Both the position numbers and the translations under genes were made by a program. The notes under the pieces are model-generated. The model made no database searches, had not been told where the DNA came from, and worked only from the letters and a program-made list of their open reading frames with translations. Positions 11,801-21,763 of a stretch of 64,000 bases of DNA are shown here, one piece after another. How positions within the stretch are numbered: position 1 is the first letter of the stretch; each line of letters begins with the position of its first letter. The DNA comes from Mesostigma viride (Eukaryota > Streptophyta > Mesostigmatophyceae > Mesostigmatales > Mesostigmataceae), in assembly GCA_009746045.1 (NCBI GenBank), contig RPFO01000175.1, positions 939,001 to 1,003,000 of the forward strand, written 5' to 3'.

Positions 11801-12646
11801 ACTTTTGCAGCACCCAAACACCTGACAGCAAAAGTTGGTTTAAACATCTCAGGATAGTCCCCGGATATTACCAACTTCTTAAGCTCCTGTATATATCTGT
11901 CAACCTTGCCTTGGGCTTGGTGATCTTCACGACCCACAATCCTTAGGAAAGGCAGATCAGAGTATTTGGTCAGGCAGTTAAACTGCAAGTCCATCTGCAG
12001 CTTATGAATAACTGCAAACTTCTGCAGAATAACAAGAACTGCGGCATGGAGAGTATTCTCATCCCCTGCTGCCATAGGTTCAATTCCAATGTAGCCTGAC
12101 CATTCATCCACAGCCACCAAGTAAGGCAATTGCCTGTAATTGGTGAAGTAGAGGATATCAGCTTGTAGATTACCCCTACCATCTGCAGGATGCTTTGCAT
12201 GACGTTTGGAAGGCTTGTTAGCACACAATTGGCACACACAATGTTCTCTGACATCTTGATAAGCCTGCCAGAGAGCCTTGTTATTAATGGCTTGAACAAG
12301 CCTAATGGCATTGTTTCCATGGCCACAGGCATCATGCAAACTCTTAGCCAGAGTCCTAAGATTAATACAATCATTAGGCTCAGGCTCTTCAGGACATGGA
12401 CGGGCATCCAGGTTCCTGGCAGAGCAAGAGTCCAAGTTTTTATTATCAATATAACAAGGATTATTGCTCTGAGGAGCTTGACTGTTAACAATATCAATGG
12501 GTGCTTGGCTACAAACAGGAGCTGCACCACATGTATTGTTCACAGATACGTTGCTCACCTGGGCAACACCATGTGGCATCTGTCTACAACCAGGAGCAGA
12601 TCCACATGTATTATTTACAGGAAGAGTTCCCTCTGGGGTACTCTTT
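8866..12646 (-). CDS. Copia-1 Pol: integrase-protease-RT-RNase H
   Basis: The first ATG is at 12579 but the frame is open to 12646, where P2 is inserted, and continues at 14008-14190, so the ATG is not the natural start. Domains counted from 12579: integrase zinc site HxxxxxH...CVCQLC (about residues 80-117), integrase core with D in QADILYF (about 140), DLQF and a final E-position reading QGKVDRYI where E is replaced by D; an SH3-like block EVGDQVIFHKE (about 345); aspartic protease DVDTKAEVSVTS with TLIGQPFL (about 555-650); RT with HGDD (about 935); RNase H with YTDAS, TAECRAY and YCDNKP (about 1075-1175). Placing protease after integrase is not canonical for copia. Stop near 8866. The integrase E to D change may weaken activity. 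Confidence 0.9.
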
Positions 12647-12650
12647 TTAA

Positions 12651-14003
12651 CCCATAGTCCGTAAACTGGGTGCTACAGCACCCAGTTTTGGTACCCGTCA
12701 CATTTCGCGAATTTCCGGGAGCGCCGCGCCAGATGTGACGGCAGCAAGTGGTCCAACGTGTCCAGGAACTCGTGAGCATTCAGAAAAAAGTATAGGGTTG
12801 GGGGGGTAATTCACCATAGCCTGTAAAATATAGCCCAGGAAAGGAAATTATCACGTGACTTTGGCGGGAAATTTTCACTCGCGCGCGCGCGTAACGAGAT
12901 ATGGCTGCCAACGTGCCGTTAGCAAGGAAATTTTGCGTCTCGCGGCTAGAAACGGTTCAGAATGTTGCTCAGAATGGTGATGCGTGATTTTCGTAAGTCA
13001 GGCATGGCCAGATTTTCAGGATTGGGAAAATACAGGTGGGAAAATACTGCCGTCTTGGTCGTCAGTGCCAGATGGGCCATATCGTATCGTCTTTCGATTT
13101 TCTCCTTATGGCCGGGCAGTCTGCGCCAGCCCGAGCATCCTGTTTATTACGGGACATCCGCTGCACCATTTCCTGGGCTTGCGGATGCGTTTATAGGCCA
13201 TCTATGCACGGAACATCAACATGGTAATCATGGCAGATGCATGCATGATGCGGATATGGCGGCCTATGCCTGTATAGCATTAGTATGTGTGAGATATGAG
13301 GGTCCCGGCCAGCAGAATCCGGAAAGGTCGTGATCGAGCCAGGTACGGCCACGTTTTTGCGTGTTGTTTGCAGCGGAATACGTCTTCCATCCATTACATT
13401 TCACGAGTTTATTAGTGCACCGTTCAGCAAGCTTCCATACCTGCTGTAGAGGGTGGTATTAGCCCTGAAAGTGCCCAGTTTGTGGCATGTCTTTGGAGTA
13501 CATCATTCCGTTAGTGCAGGTAGGCAACGTGTTTGTATTCCAGCACTTTTGGCTGTCTTTTGTTGCTTGTTATACTGCATATTTGTGTTGCATGCCATAA
13601 AGGCCTGTTTACAAGCGCGTATTGACGCATACCCATGTGTCAATATGAGCGTGGTGCCATGGTCAGAATGCATTTCTGAGTGCACCCCCCTCGGTTGGGG
13701 ACCCCTGGACTATCAATTGAAATTATCCAATCATTAAAATGATGTTTGAAACCCTGCCCTGGATTATAGGGGTAGGTTCACTTTTTCTTGCCTGAAAAAG
13801 ATCGTCTTTTAGACAACTTTGACAGCTAATATCTTCCAAACTACTTGCTGGACTCAAGATGTTATTGCATATTCTGAAAGCCCTTGAAGTGTAGATATTC
13901 CTGGCACCTGGGTTGAGGGTATTTGGAGTTGTAGTCTATGAGGTATGATTTTTTTCATTTTCAGGGGTCAAAAAGTGCCAAAAAAGGCCTAGCGGACCAT
14001 GGG
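12651..14003 (+). mobile_element. P2 copy 1, TTAA-flanked non-autonomous DNA transposon
   Basis: Flanked by TTAA at 12647-12650 and 14004-14007. Ends are CCCATAGTCCG and its near-complement CGGACCATGGG, 10 of 11 matching. A perfect 12-bp-stem hairpin (12663-12688) lies 12 bp inside the left end. TTAA duplication plus short TIRs starting CCC is typical of the piggyBac superfamily. No transposase motif or long ORF is seen, so it is probably mobilised in trans. Removing it with one TTAA joins WI to KKSTP in frame in copia-1 Pol. Confidence 0.85.
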
Positions 14004-14007
14004 TTAA

Positions 14008-14190
14008 TCCAGGCATGGATAGGAATGCCACAAACAGGGGCACTTTTACTGCTGCTCACTGGGGCAGCTTTACGGTCAGTAGGGGTTACTGCTGGAGCCC
14101 CTACCACCTGGCAGGCCTCATCTGCCATGAGTCCACTCTCATCAGCGTCCATAAGGACGCTGTAGGGGTTATATAAACAGAGAGGATCAT
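14008..14190 (-). CDS. Copia-1 Pol, N-terminal piece before P2
   Basis: Open in the frame that joins Pol at 12646 once P2 is removed. It starts immediately at the gag stop (LDDPLCLYN...) in the -1 frame relative to gag. It carries no recognisable domain and, importantly, no protease motif, which supports placement of the protease after integrase. Probably translated only by -1 frameshifting at the A-run before the gag stop. Confidence 0.75.
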
Positions 14191-15432
14191 CTAGTTTTTC
14201 TGCTGGTGCTTCCTCTTGCGGCCACGAGAATTATTGCCACCCCGCGGCTGAGAAGCATCACCACCACGCGGCTGGGAAGCGTCACCACCACGCGGCTGAG
14301 AAGCGTCGCCACCACGAAGGGCACCGCTCTTGACGGCTTGGGAGATCTGCTGCAGCAGCTTGAGGACCTCCATCTGGGTATCCTTAGGTCCAGCGCCCGC
14401 CTTGCTCCTGCAGGCAGACGCATCATGTCCAGAATTGCCACAAGACTTGCACTTGCGAAAGTAGCAATCCTTAGCCAGATGGTTAGTCCTATTACAGAAA
14501 GTGCAGGGAGGGAAGGACTCAGAATTAGCGACAACCTTACCCTTACATGCGCGGCGTGTGTGCCCGGGCTGCCCGCAGTTGTAGCAGAAGATTTCCCGTT
14601 GCTGCTCCATCACCATGGCGACACGAGGCACCTCCGCGGCACCTCCTTCTCTGGAAACACGGGTTTGATTCGTCAGGAGCTCCTTGAGGTGAGCTCTGCA
14701 TCGGTGAGTGTCGCACAGGTAACCGCGGCAGTTGGCGACCAAATTCCGCTTCTCGGATTCGGACAGAGCACAGTTTTGGATCCATCGGAGATTCACCGCC
14801 TCGTCAGGCCACCGGAGCCCCTGCTTCTCCAGCATGTCGTAGTAAAAGTTGAGGTGCTCGATGATGGTCTGCCCGGGCTTCGGCTTTGCATCTACAAATT
14901 CCTCGATCTCGTCGCAGGTTTTGGCAGTGATAGAACGAAGAAAAGTCTCCCTCGCTCGGCGCAGAAACTCGAACGGCGATCACCGCAGACGCTGTGCTCT
15001 ATCCAGCAGCGAAATCCACTCTGGGTGGTTTTTCTCGCGGTCTCCCAGCGGGGTACCACGAAGAAATTCCAGCCAGTCCGGAATGATGTCTCGGTTGCCC
15101 GCGAGCCTGCGGAAAAACGGCCCAAGAGAGCTTACAAAGCGATCCCGGTCTGCTTGAATAGCACCAGGCACCAGCGGAGCTGGAACCCATTTCTTGATTG
15201 CCGACAGCAGCTTCGCTTCCTGAAGCAAGGTCTCCCGCCGAAGCACCTTATCACACGCACGCTGGTTGTCACTATTAGTACTTCCCTGCCCGCAGCCCTC
15301 CTCCCGGGGCTGGTCGGACATATCCTTATTGTCATCCCTGTGCTCGCCTGGGCCAGGGTCGACAGAAAATTGAGCCGGTCCGTGCTCACCAGGGCCAGAC
15401 CTCTGCTCTGAAAGATTGTCGTCCGAAGACAT
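14191..15432 (-). pseudogene. Copia-1 Gag, three CCHC knuckles, one nonsense codon
   Basis: ATG at 15432-15430 starts shortly after the 5' LTR. One frame runs to the TAG at 14191 except for a single TGA at 14982-14980 (CGG TGA TCG), so about 413 aa. The N-terminal half has charged and helical Gag-like sequence. The C-terminal half carries three Cx2Cx4Hx4C knuckles (CYNCGQPGHTRRAC, CTFCNRTNHLAKDC, CKSCGNSGHDASAC), then four near-identical RGGDASQP-type repeats and a basic tail. The nonsense codon is a possible point mutation in an otherwise intact gene. The end CAG AAA AAC TAG offers a slippery A-run for -1 frameshifting into pol. Confidence 0.88.
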
Positions 15433-15445
15433 TGCAATGAATACA

Positions 15446-15925
15446 AGTTGCAAAAGAAAGGTATCTTGCTTGATGCGTTATGCATAAAACAAAGGCTCTT
15501 CTTTATTTCTTTACGTTATTGTCGTTGTTGCATAATTCGTCTTCGTTGCGCATATATTCTATTGCGCTTGGCACCTTCATCAGTCTTGCTGAATATCCTA
15601 CGTGGACATGCATTCCATGTAGTTCAGTGCATGCCGCGTGTTAGATACTTCTAGAATCCTCTAGGAGGTACCAAGGCAGATGCGCATACACAATAGGCCG
15701 ATAGTCGGCTCAGTCCTATTGACAGTACTACACCGGCCCTTGACCAGCCGGTGACGTGGAGGCCTGGGAGACGCCCGCATACTCTACGTGGCGTTATCCC
15801 ATTGGCGAGTACTAGTGAAGTACAGCCATTGGCCCAATACTACAATAAAGTATATTGTAGTAATCTGTACAAGATCCTCTATCTCTGAGGACCCATGTGG
15901 ACCCTAGATGGGTCTCCAACCAACT
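15446..15925 (-). repeat. Copia-1 5' LTR
   Basis: 480 bp partner of 8119-8598. The inner end on the element strand reads CTTTTGCAACT, then TGTATTCATTGCAATG into gag. No TGG-type tRNA primer-binding site follows, so the primer is unclear. Transcription of copia-1 would start in this LTR on the minus strand. Confidence 0.9.
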
Positions 15926-17275
15926 CAAAGAGCGCGGGGCTGAAGGGGCCGGAACCGAAACAGGGGTAGGAACCTGCACAGGCGCAGAAGGCGCCGGTGC
16001 CACAGGAGGCCGCGACGGACCCGCTGCCGAAGGAGGCCGCGACGGACCCGCCACCGCAGCTGGCGCCCCGGTCTCCGGTGGAGGCGCACCCTCAGGCCAC
16101 ATGTTGAAGATGGGGCCCGTGGGGACAGGCACCTTACCATCAAACTGGCTACCATCCAGGCTCCAGTCTGGCACTGGAACCCTCTGCGGGGGACCACCCT
16201 CCCAAAGCCTGGGAAGCCCGCTCGTATCGCCAAAGAAGCCCCGCGATGGCTGCGACGGAGCTTGTGGAGGCTCGGAAGCAGCGACGGCGGGCGCGTCCGC
16301 TGGGGCAGAAGACTCGCGCGAAGGCGCAGGTACGGCGGTCACAGGCGCGGAGGCAGCAGGAGGCGTAGGAGCCGCAACAGCAGACGAAACCACAGCGACC
16401 GAGGGCTCGCACTGGGGCGCAGGCGAAGCCGTAGTCGCTGAAGCAACAGGAGGGGTAGGTGGCACAGCAGCAACAGACGCCCCACCTGGCACGGCTGGAG
16501 CCGGCGACTGGGACGCCATGAAGGCCCCGAATGCCGAGGCCAGGGACTGGATCTGGGCCTGCATTGCAGACACAGTAGCCGCAAGGTGGTCAGGCTCGCG
16601 TTCCAAGCCTGGAGGGGTAGGCTCCACCGACACGCGCTGGGTCGACCGTGGTGAAGACGGGACAGGGGAAGGAGCCGACACGGAGGAGGAGGACGCTGCG
16701 ACTGAGGCCGAATACTCTGGCGTATACTGCGTCTCTACCGGTGCATCCACAGAGGCAGGATCGCCATGTGCTAACATCCCCGCCGACTGATCCGCAATCT
16801 CCATAAATTGAACCGCCCGTAGGAGGTCGCAGGGGTGGTCATCTACCTCGGCCTCGCCCTCGACCGGAAGCCAAGGGAAAACCTCCCGGAGGCAGGAGCG
16901 GCCCACAGGGGTAGACAGGAAAGAGAACACCCTAGGGCACTGAAGAATGGCGTCTATTTGCCCCAAGGCAGGGCAGCGGGAACCACACTCCAAAAGACAG
17001 TGCCCAGCGTCGTCAAACCCATGCACAACCAGCTGTTGCGGATCATTGGGGTCTGGCCCGAACCAAGAGACCCCAAAGAGGGCGGCCCGGACCAAGGCCG
17101 CATGATGAGCCTGAAGGGCAGGATGAAAGGGGCCACCCGGATAACTGGAACGGGAAACCCACCGGCCCGGAAGGGCCTCATAGTAGAACTCTGGATCAGG
17201 GGTAGGCGGCAAGGTCTCCGTCGGAGGGGTAGGTTCCGCCATGATGGCTGCGGAGGGGAGGGGACAACCAACCAC
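15926..17275 (-). pseudogene. ORF-X of gypsy B, N-terminal part
   Basis: Likely ATG at 17242 (MAEPTPP). With 8113-7104 it makes about 775 aa once copia-1 and two extra bases are discounted. The N-terminal domain (about 150 residues) includes paired Cys (LECGSRCPALG) and a segment FLSTPVGRSCLREVFPWLP that aligns with LLIPPEVRKHLENYFPRYLP in ORF-X of A. Then follow an Ala/Ser/Pro-rich linker and a short predicted coiled coil (AATVSAMQAQIQSLASAFGA). No known family is recognised. It sits where envelope-like or accessory ORFs occur, but no signal peptide is visible. Confidence 0.7.
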
Positions 17276-17353
17276 CCATCGACAGCAGGCATAATATAAT
17301 AAGGGAGGGGCAGGTCTACAGCTAGAGCTGGTGCAGTGTCCATCTTCCCAGTA
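17276..17353 (-). other. Spacer between pol and ORF-X of B
   Basis: Short AT-mixed leader upstream of ORF-X containing TTATATTATGCC. It adjoins the insert with 20-bp direct repeats. Too short to say more. Confidence 0.5.
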
Positions 17354-19095
17354 AAAGTCCTAAATTTAGGACCAAGTGGAATTAAAAAATATATATGCAA
17401 ACATTAAAATTTGACCCTGGCATTCGTGCCCATGACAGATAACACACTTTTTTAGTTTCTATCAAAAACCTGGGGTCAAATAATTACATTTAGTGCATGA
17501 ATGGGCCCTGCCACCTGCCAGACCTCAAAGCGCGAATTTGGCCAAAATGTGGGTTTTAGGACCATTAGGACCAATTATTGTCAACGCATGACCATGCTAT
17601 CCACACGGTCCCTTGAGCATCTTACAAGCGCTAGGGGACCCTACGAGGCCTTGGGATGGCGGGGCAGCGTATAACAAGGCCATACCCTGCTGTGGCTGCC
17701 TCTATATATACGCGTGATTAACGGTGTCACAGATGGTGCAGGTAATGCAATATAGGGTTGCATGGTTGCTGAGGTTGCCCGGCTTGAACATGGCCCACCC
17801 CTTGCGGTAAACTTTCTCTAAGCATATGCCAAACCTTCTTTGACATCACGGACATGCTGGCCACCACCCAGCGATGAAAAAACATTGCATTTGCATTGCA
17901 ACTAACACATGAATGCAGCCAAATCAAGTTACAAAACAACGTTGTGCTAACATGCAACGCTTTGTGAGCGAATTCAGGGTGCATGTAACACGTAAACCAT
18001 ACTGTATATACTGTCTGAGAACACCCTGAACGACTGCAGGCCATAGGACCATGGTTTATAACATACACATGAGTAAAACTGCTCTTACGCATGTGTGTTT
18101 TAGCTGCAGCGGACGACGAAGATAGAGACGTAAAAAATTGTATGACGTAAACCAACTATGTGTGACAGTTATGTGCACAGAGAGCGTCCCCTCTTTTTAG
18201 GCATAGCTGGCTGACTCAAAACACCACGACAGCGTTGCCAGTTACACTCATGATCTAGGACAACCCGGCACTTACCTGCTACTTACGTCGCCTCATTCCA
18301 GATGGTTGCAAAAAAGTCGCTGAAATCCGCAGCGAGGTCAGCTTTCCGAGAGCTGAGCGCACCAAAGCTGGCCAACCGGTTCGACAATGATATAAACCAC
18401 GCTTGTGCTGCGTTCTAGGTCCAAGAAATACCGAAAGTGAAGACCTATAAGGTGCGCTCGCTGCCCAGCCTGAACGTCCCTAAAACATGGTCGACAATGG
18501 AAATCGGGCAAGAATATCACGGCCCAGGCGCTCCCATGTCAAATACTCCGTTTCTAAACTCCAGACTAAAATAAAAATCGTCCACAAAAATTTCCTGGCT
18601 TGATTCGCACCACCATTGCTAATACACTAACATGTTTGTGCCAAAATCGACCCTCCGCGAGCAGGCGATCTGCGACCCATTTGTGTTGTGCCGCTGTGAT
18701 ACAGCGCTACACATAAAAACTTGCGCAGAAAATATTCACAGCCTTTAAGCATAACTAACAACCTTTCGTTTTTGCTACTGGGCGCCCGAAATGATAAACG
18801 CACGTGAAAACGCCGGCCACGATTGTCAGGTCGCCATATCCACCTCACTTCATTCCCGCACCCACTTTTTCGCTCCAAAATCGGTTATATTTTTGGTCGA
18901 GGTACCTACTTTCCCGCCATTATACCCGGTACCCGGGTACGGAATCCGGGTACCATGTGCCGGTACCACGGGTCGGGTACATCATGCCGGGTACGGTCCA
19001 CATGGGGTACGGTCCATATAGTGAACCCCCCCCCCCGGTACCTCGGTTATAGTGACCACTAGGACGATTTAGGACAAAGTCCTAAATTTAGGACC
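17354..19095. mobile_element. Unclassified 1.7-kb insert between 20-bp direct repeats
   Basis: AAAGTCCTAAATTTAGGACC occurs at 17354-17373 and 19076-19095. It contains the perfect 16-bp palindrome GTCCTAAATTTAGGAC. The 1702 bp between them separate the chromodomain end of B from ORF-X and resemble nothing else here. Near the right end is a GGTACC/GGGTAC-rich cluster (18920-19045) and a C run. The ORF at 17727-18155 has no motifs. Either the repeats are an unusually long target duplication, as after target-primed insertion, or they are palindromic element ends. The class is not resolved. Confidence 0.65.
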
Positions 19096-19534
19096 GTGGG
19101 ATGATTAACAGCAGGGTTTTGTAGTCCTGCAACAAGCGGCTACAACCATCTAACTCACTCTCCGTGTACCATACTTTATCTACCTCACTACGAGCATACA
19201 TCCACTTCACCTTATACTGGCGTTGAGTACCGCGGCCCTTTTTAATATCCCTATGGGCCACGATACTCTCTACCTCGTCTTCTACCTCACCAGTATCAGG
19301 ATTATGCTCTAAAGGGGCAGGGGCTAATTCTCTACCAGCGAACGTGCTTTGGTGATAAAGCTTCAGCTGGCTTCTATGGAAGGTGTGTGAATGGGTCTGC
19401 CAAGAGGTAGGGATATCTATCTTATACAAGAAATTACCTACTCTAGACAACACACGGAAGGGTCCTAAGAAGGCGGGCCTGAGTTTCACTTTAAGTTCAG
19501 CCTCGAACTTATGAGCGAATCGGCCAACACGAGG
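19096..19534 (-). pseudogene. Gypsy B integrase C-terminus and chromodomain
   Basis: Continues the integrase from 40519 after removal of gypsy A and one CCTTC: GDLVLVEG then PRVGRF. Carries the GPY/F-type block KLRPAFLGPFRVL, the SQLKLYHQ segment and a chromodomain of about 50 residues (VESIVAHRD, RQYKVKWMYA, WYTESEL). Chromodomains of chromoviruses target integration to marked chromatin. The present stop is created by the TAA inside the direct repeat at 19076-19095, so the native C-terminus may differ by a few residues. Confidence 0.88.
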
Positions 19535-19540
19535 GCCTTC

Positions 19541-20124
19541 TGTTACGTCCCTGCCCTTTTGGTCGGACGTAACAATGGAATAATATACTAAGGCTGTTTG
19601 GTCTATTGGACTTGGGTTTTATGGACCTTGGCTATTGTGTGAATTGGACTAGTTATTTTGGTCCTAGGTTGTCCTCTTAGGGGCCGGCGCTGTGGCGCCG
19701 CGCCAGTTCTGAGTCCGTCAGTAGTTCTAGGCGTGGATCCTATAGTTGAGGGTCGATGTCGGCCCGGATCCTACGTGGAATGAGTGACTCGGATTGTTCT
19801 AGGGAAATTGGCGTGTATCTGCGCCGCAACCAACCTAGGTTAAATTGGTCCGAGGACGAGAGTCTCGTCCTCTTGGTTTAATGAATGATAAGTGCGAATA
19901 CGCCTACACATTGAGCCCGGGGCAATTATCCATTTGTAATTGGTATTGCTAGCCAATATAAGTGTGTATAATTAGCTTGGCATCAAGCCGTGATGCCAGA
20001 TATCTCACGACTCACGTCGTGAAGCGCAACCTACTTTAGGCTATCTTGAATTATTCCTAATTCCGGCAAGAAGGGTCTTTCGCTACGTAGCTCAGGCTAG
20101 GTGTGTCTGGGCAGGGACGTAACA
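19541..20124 (+). repeat. Gypsy A 5' LTR
   Basis: 584 bp. Ends are a perfect 16-bp inverted repeat, TGTTACGTCCCTGCCC...GGGCAGGGACGTAACA. A TATAAG lies at 19957-19962 as a candidate promoter element, following CCAAT at 19953-19957. Confidence 0.95.
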
Positions 20125-20142
20125 CTGGTTATCGGAGGAAAT
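20125..20142 (+). promoter_or_regulatory. Candidate tRNA primer-binding site of gypsy A
   Basis: One base after the LTR the sequence reads TGGTTATCGGAGG. Element C has TGGTAGCGGAGG at the same place, close to the complement of an initiator-methionine tRNA 3' end. The A version has drifted from that at several bases, so the primer identity for A is only suggested. Confidence 0.55.
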
Positions 20143-20875
20143 GTGCTGGAAAGGTTAGCTAACTCTCGCGGAGAGGGTTAGTGAGCCAATTAGGATACCA
20201 AGACGAAGCTTGGCGTAGGTAGAGGTTCCGGAATTCAACGATTGCTGTCAGGCCGGCGGCCAGCCCGTAAAGGGATTCAACGACGACCTAGGCAGCAAGC
20301 GGCCAGTCTGGGATACTCGGCGGGGCTAGCAATAGTCCTGTGGTGAGGTGCTGTCAACGATAGCGTTCAGCTCTCCTGTTTTCAACGACACCTAGTGGCG
20401 GCCAGGGCTTGCCTTCAACGACACCGGGTGGCGGCCAGCTCAGGAGGGATTAACGTCATCGAAGATGGTACGTCCCCTAGTTAGAAGTCTTTCTTTACAA
20501 GCTATGCCTGCTGAAGGCTAGCTGGCGAGCTCGCTTTCTATCCGGGACCGCGCGCGTAGGGGGTTTATGTTATATGTTGTACCCTCTATAGGTTGTAAAT
20601 GTTGTTGGTGCCCATGGACGTCGCGGAGACGGCCATTCGTTGTTTGACCTGCAAGGGGTCGTGGGGGTGGATACCGTCTGGCTGTTGCCGACTGTGTTGA
20701 CGGTGTTTACCTCCGTGTGTGCGTATAGCCCGTTCCTGCGGAAGGCTCGGGCGTGTGCTGTGTTAGACTCTGTGCTTCTCCCTCGTTTGTATTGGTAAAG
20801 GTCACTGCACCTAGAGGTAGCCTGGGATCCCCTCTTTCTCTCCTGCCTGCAAGCCCTGCCAGCCTATGATGTAAC
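20143..20875 (+). other. Gypsy A 5' leader with imperfect tandem repeats
   Basis: Holds five imperfect copies of TTCAACGA(C)...GGCGGCCAG between 20233 and 20437 (starts near 20233, 20276, 20353, 20380, 20413). Downstream of these is a C/T-rich stretch near 20820-20860. No ORF. Leaders of this kind may carry packaging or translation signals, but nothing here proves it. Confidence 0.7.
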
Positions 20876-21217
20876 ATGCCCAGACGCAACAGAATAAATA
20901 AGGGTGGTCAATCTGGATTTCCTTACTATGCCGTGGCCCATGATGGGGGCGAGGGTAGACCAGCCATATTTTACAGTTGGAAGGCATGTGAAGAACATAT
21001 CAAGGACAAGATAGTGTCTAAAGACTCTAGTGCTAAATGGAAAGGGTTTGACAACATCACTGATGCAGATAGGTTTGTTAGGGAACATATGCCATTGCCT
21101 GAGGGGATGCACACCACACGTGAATGCTCTAAACCACCCACGCTCAGCAGCCAGGGGGAGGGGACAGCAGTTACAGTGACCTTCTCTCAGTTGACCATTG
21201 GCCCCAGCAAACAGTAG
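20876..21217 (+). CDS. Small RNase H1-type hybrid-binding domain protein (Cauli_VI-like)
   Basis: 113 aa, from ATG at 20876. Residues about 15-72 read like the hybrid-binding domain of eukaryotic RNase H1, also called viroplasmin/Cauli_VI (PF01693 fold): YYAVAHDG, an aromatic-Ser-Trp turn (FYSWKACEEHI), an AKWKGF strand and a TDADRFV helix. This domain binds RNA/DNA hybrids or double-stranded RNA. No catalytic RNase H residues follow. The C-terminal 40 residues are Ser/Thr-rich. It lies 134 bp before gag and a related remnant exists in element C (58580-58830). It could assist reverse transcription or translation of downstream ORFs; that role is inference. Confidence 0.75.
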   Translation: MPRRNRINKGGQSGFPYYAVAHDGGEGRPAIFYSWKACEEHIKDKIVSKDSSAKWKGFDNITDADRFVREHMPLPEGMHTTRECSKPPTLSSQGEGTAVTVTFSQLTIGPSKQ

Positions 21218-21351
21218 AGGAGACCATTACTAGGGAGTAGTATTAGGTTCTATAGTTATAGCTCTATAGCACGTGGTTGCTCTCTCTCCCTTTCTCTCTC
21301 TTCCTTCCTGGGGAGGTGTTGCCTGCAGTGTAAGGTACCGGTACGAGCACC
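21218..21351 (+). other. Spacer between hybrid-binding ORF and gag
   Basis: 134 bp with a polypyrimidine tract (CTCTCTCTCCCTTTCTCTCTC, about 21281-21301). Such a tract before gag could act in splicing or internal initiation; no direct evidence. Confidence 0.5.
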
Positions 21352-21677
21352 ATGCCCACACGGTCCCAAACAAGGAACGCCAGAGATACAGAGGAAGAGA
21401 CTAGAGAACGAGATCTAGAGAATACAGAGGTAGAACCGGTAGACAACCACGAGCACGGTACAGAGGGGATAGAGGTACCACTGCACGTCCAAGCAGGGAC
21501 AGATACAGGTGAGGTCATGGAGAGACCTGCGGAAGGCTCCTCACGATCCAGAGATCAGAACCCTAGGTTCCCAGCGGATGGGGACAATCTAGACGCCTTA
21601 ACAAGGCAGGGAGATGACAGGAACGACCGAGAGAGGCTCCAAGACTACTCGCAGCAGCAGCAACAGCAGCAACAGCA

Positions 21678-21763
<86 letters not shown>

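Larger units (their letters stand above)
8119..15925 (-). mobile_element. Copia-1, Ty1/copia-type LTR retrotransposon
   Basis: Two 480-bp LTRs (8119-8598 and 15446-15925) differ at only about four positions and are flanked by CAAAG at 8114-8118 and 15926-15930. The element interrupts ORF-X of gypsy B in frame. It encodes Gag (one nonsense codon) and a Pol with integrase, protease, RT and RNase H in that order. The only other break is TTAA element P2 (12651-14003) near the gag-pol junction. It is young and close to intact. LTR ends are AGTTGC...CCAACT rather than TG...CA. Confidence 0.92.

Noticed and set aside
14206-15411. Plus-strand 401-aa ORF
   Set aside because: Antisense of copia-1 gag, which has zinc knuckles on the other strand.
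15897-16790. Long plus-strand ORF of 297 aa rich in Gly, Ala and Thr
   Set aside because: Antisense of the Ala/Ser/Pro-rich linker of ORF-X in B; a similar shadow occurs opposite ORF-X of C at 48785-49996.
17727-18155. 142-aa minus-strand ORF in the unclassified insert
   Set aside because: Composition is unremarkable, no motif, and no second copy to show conservation.
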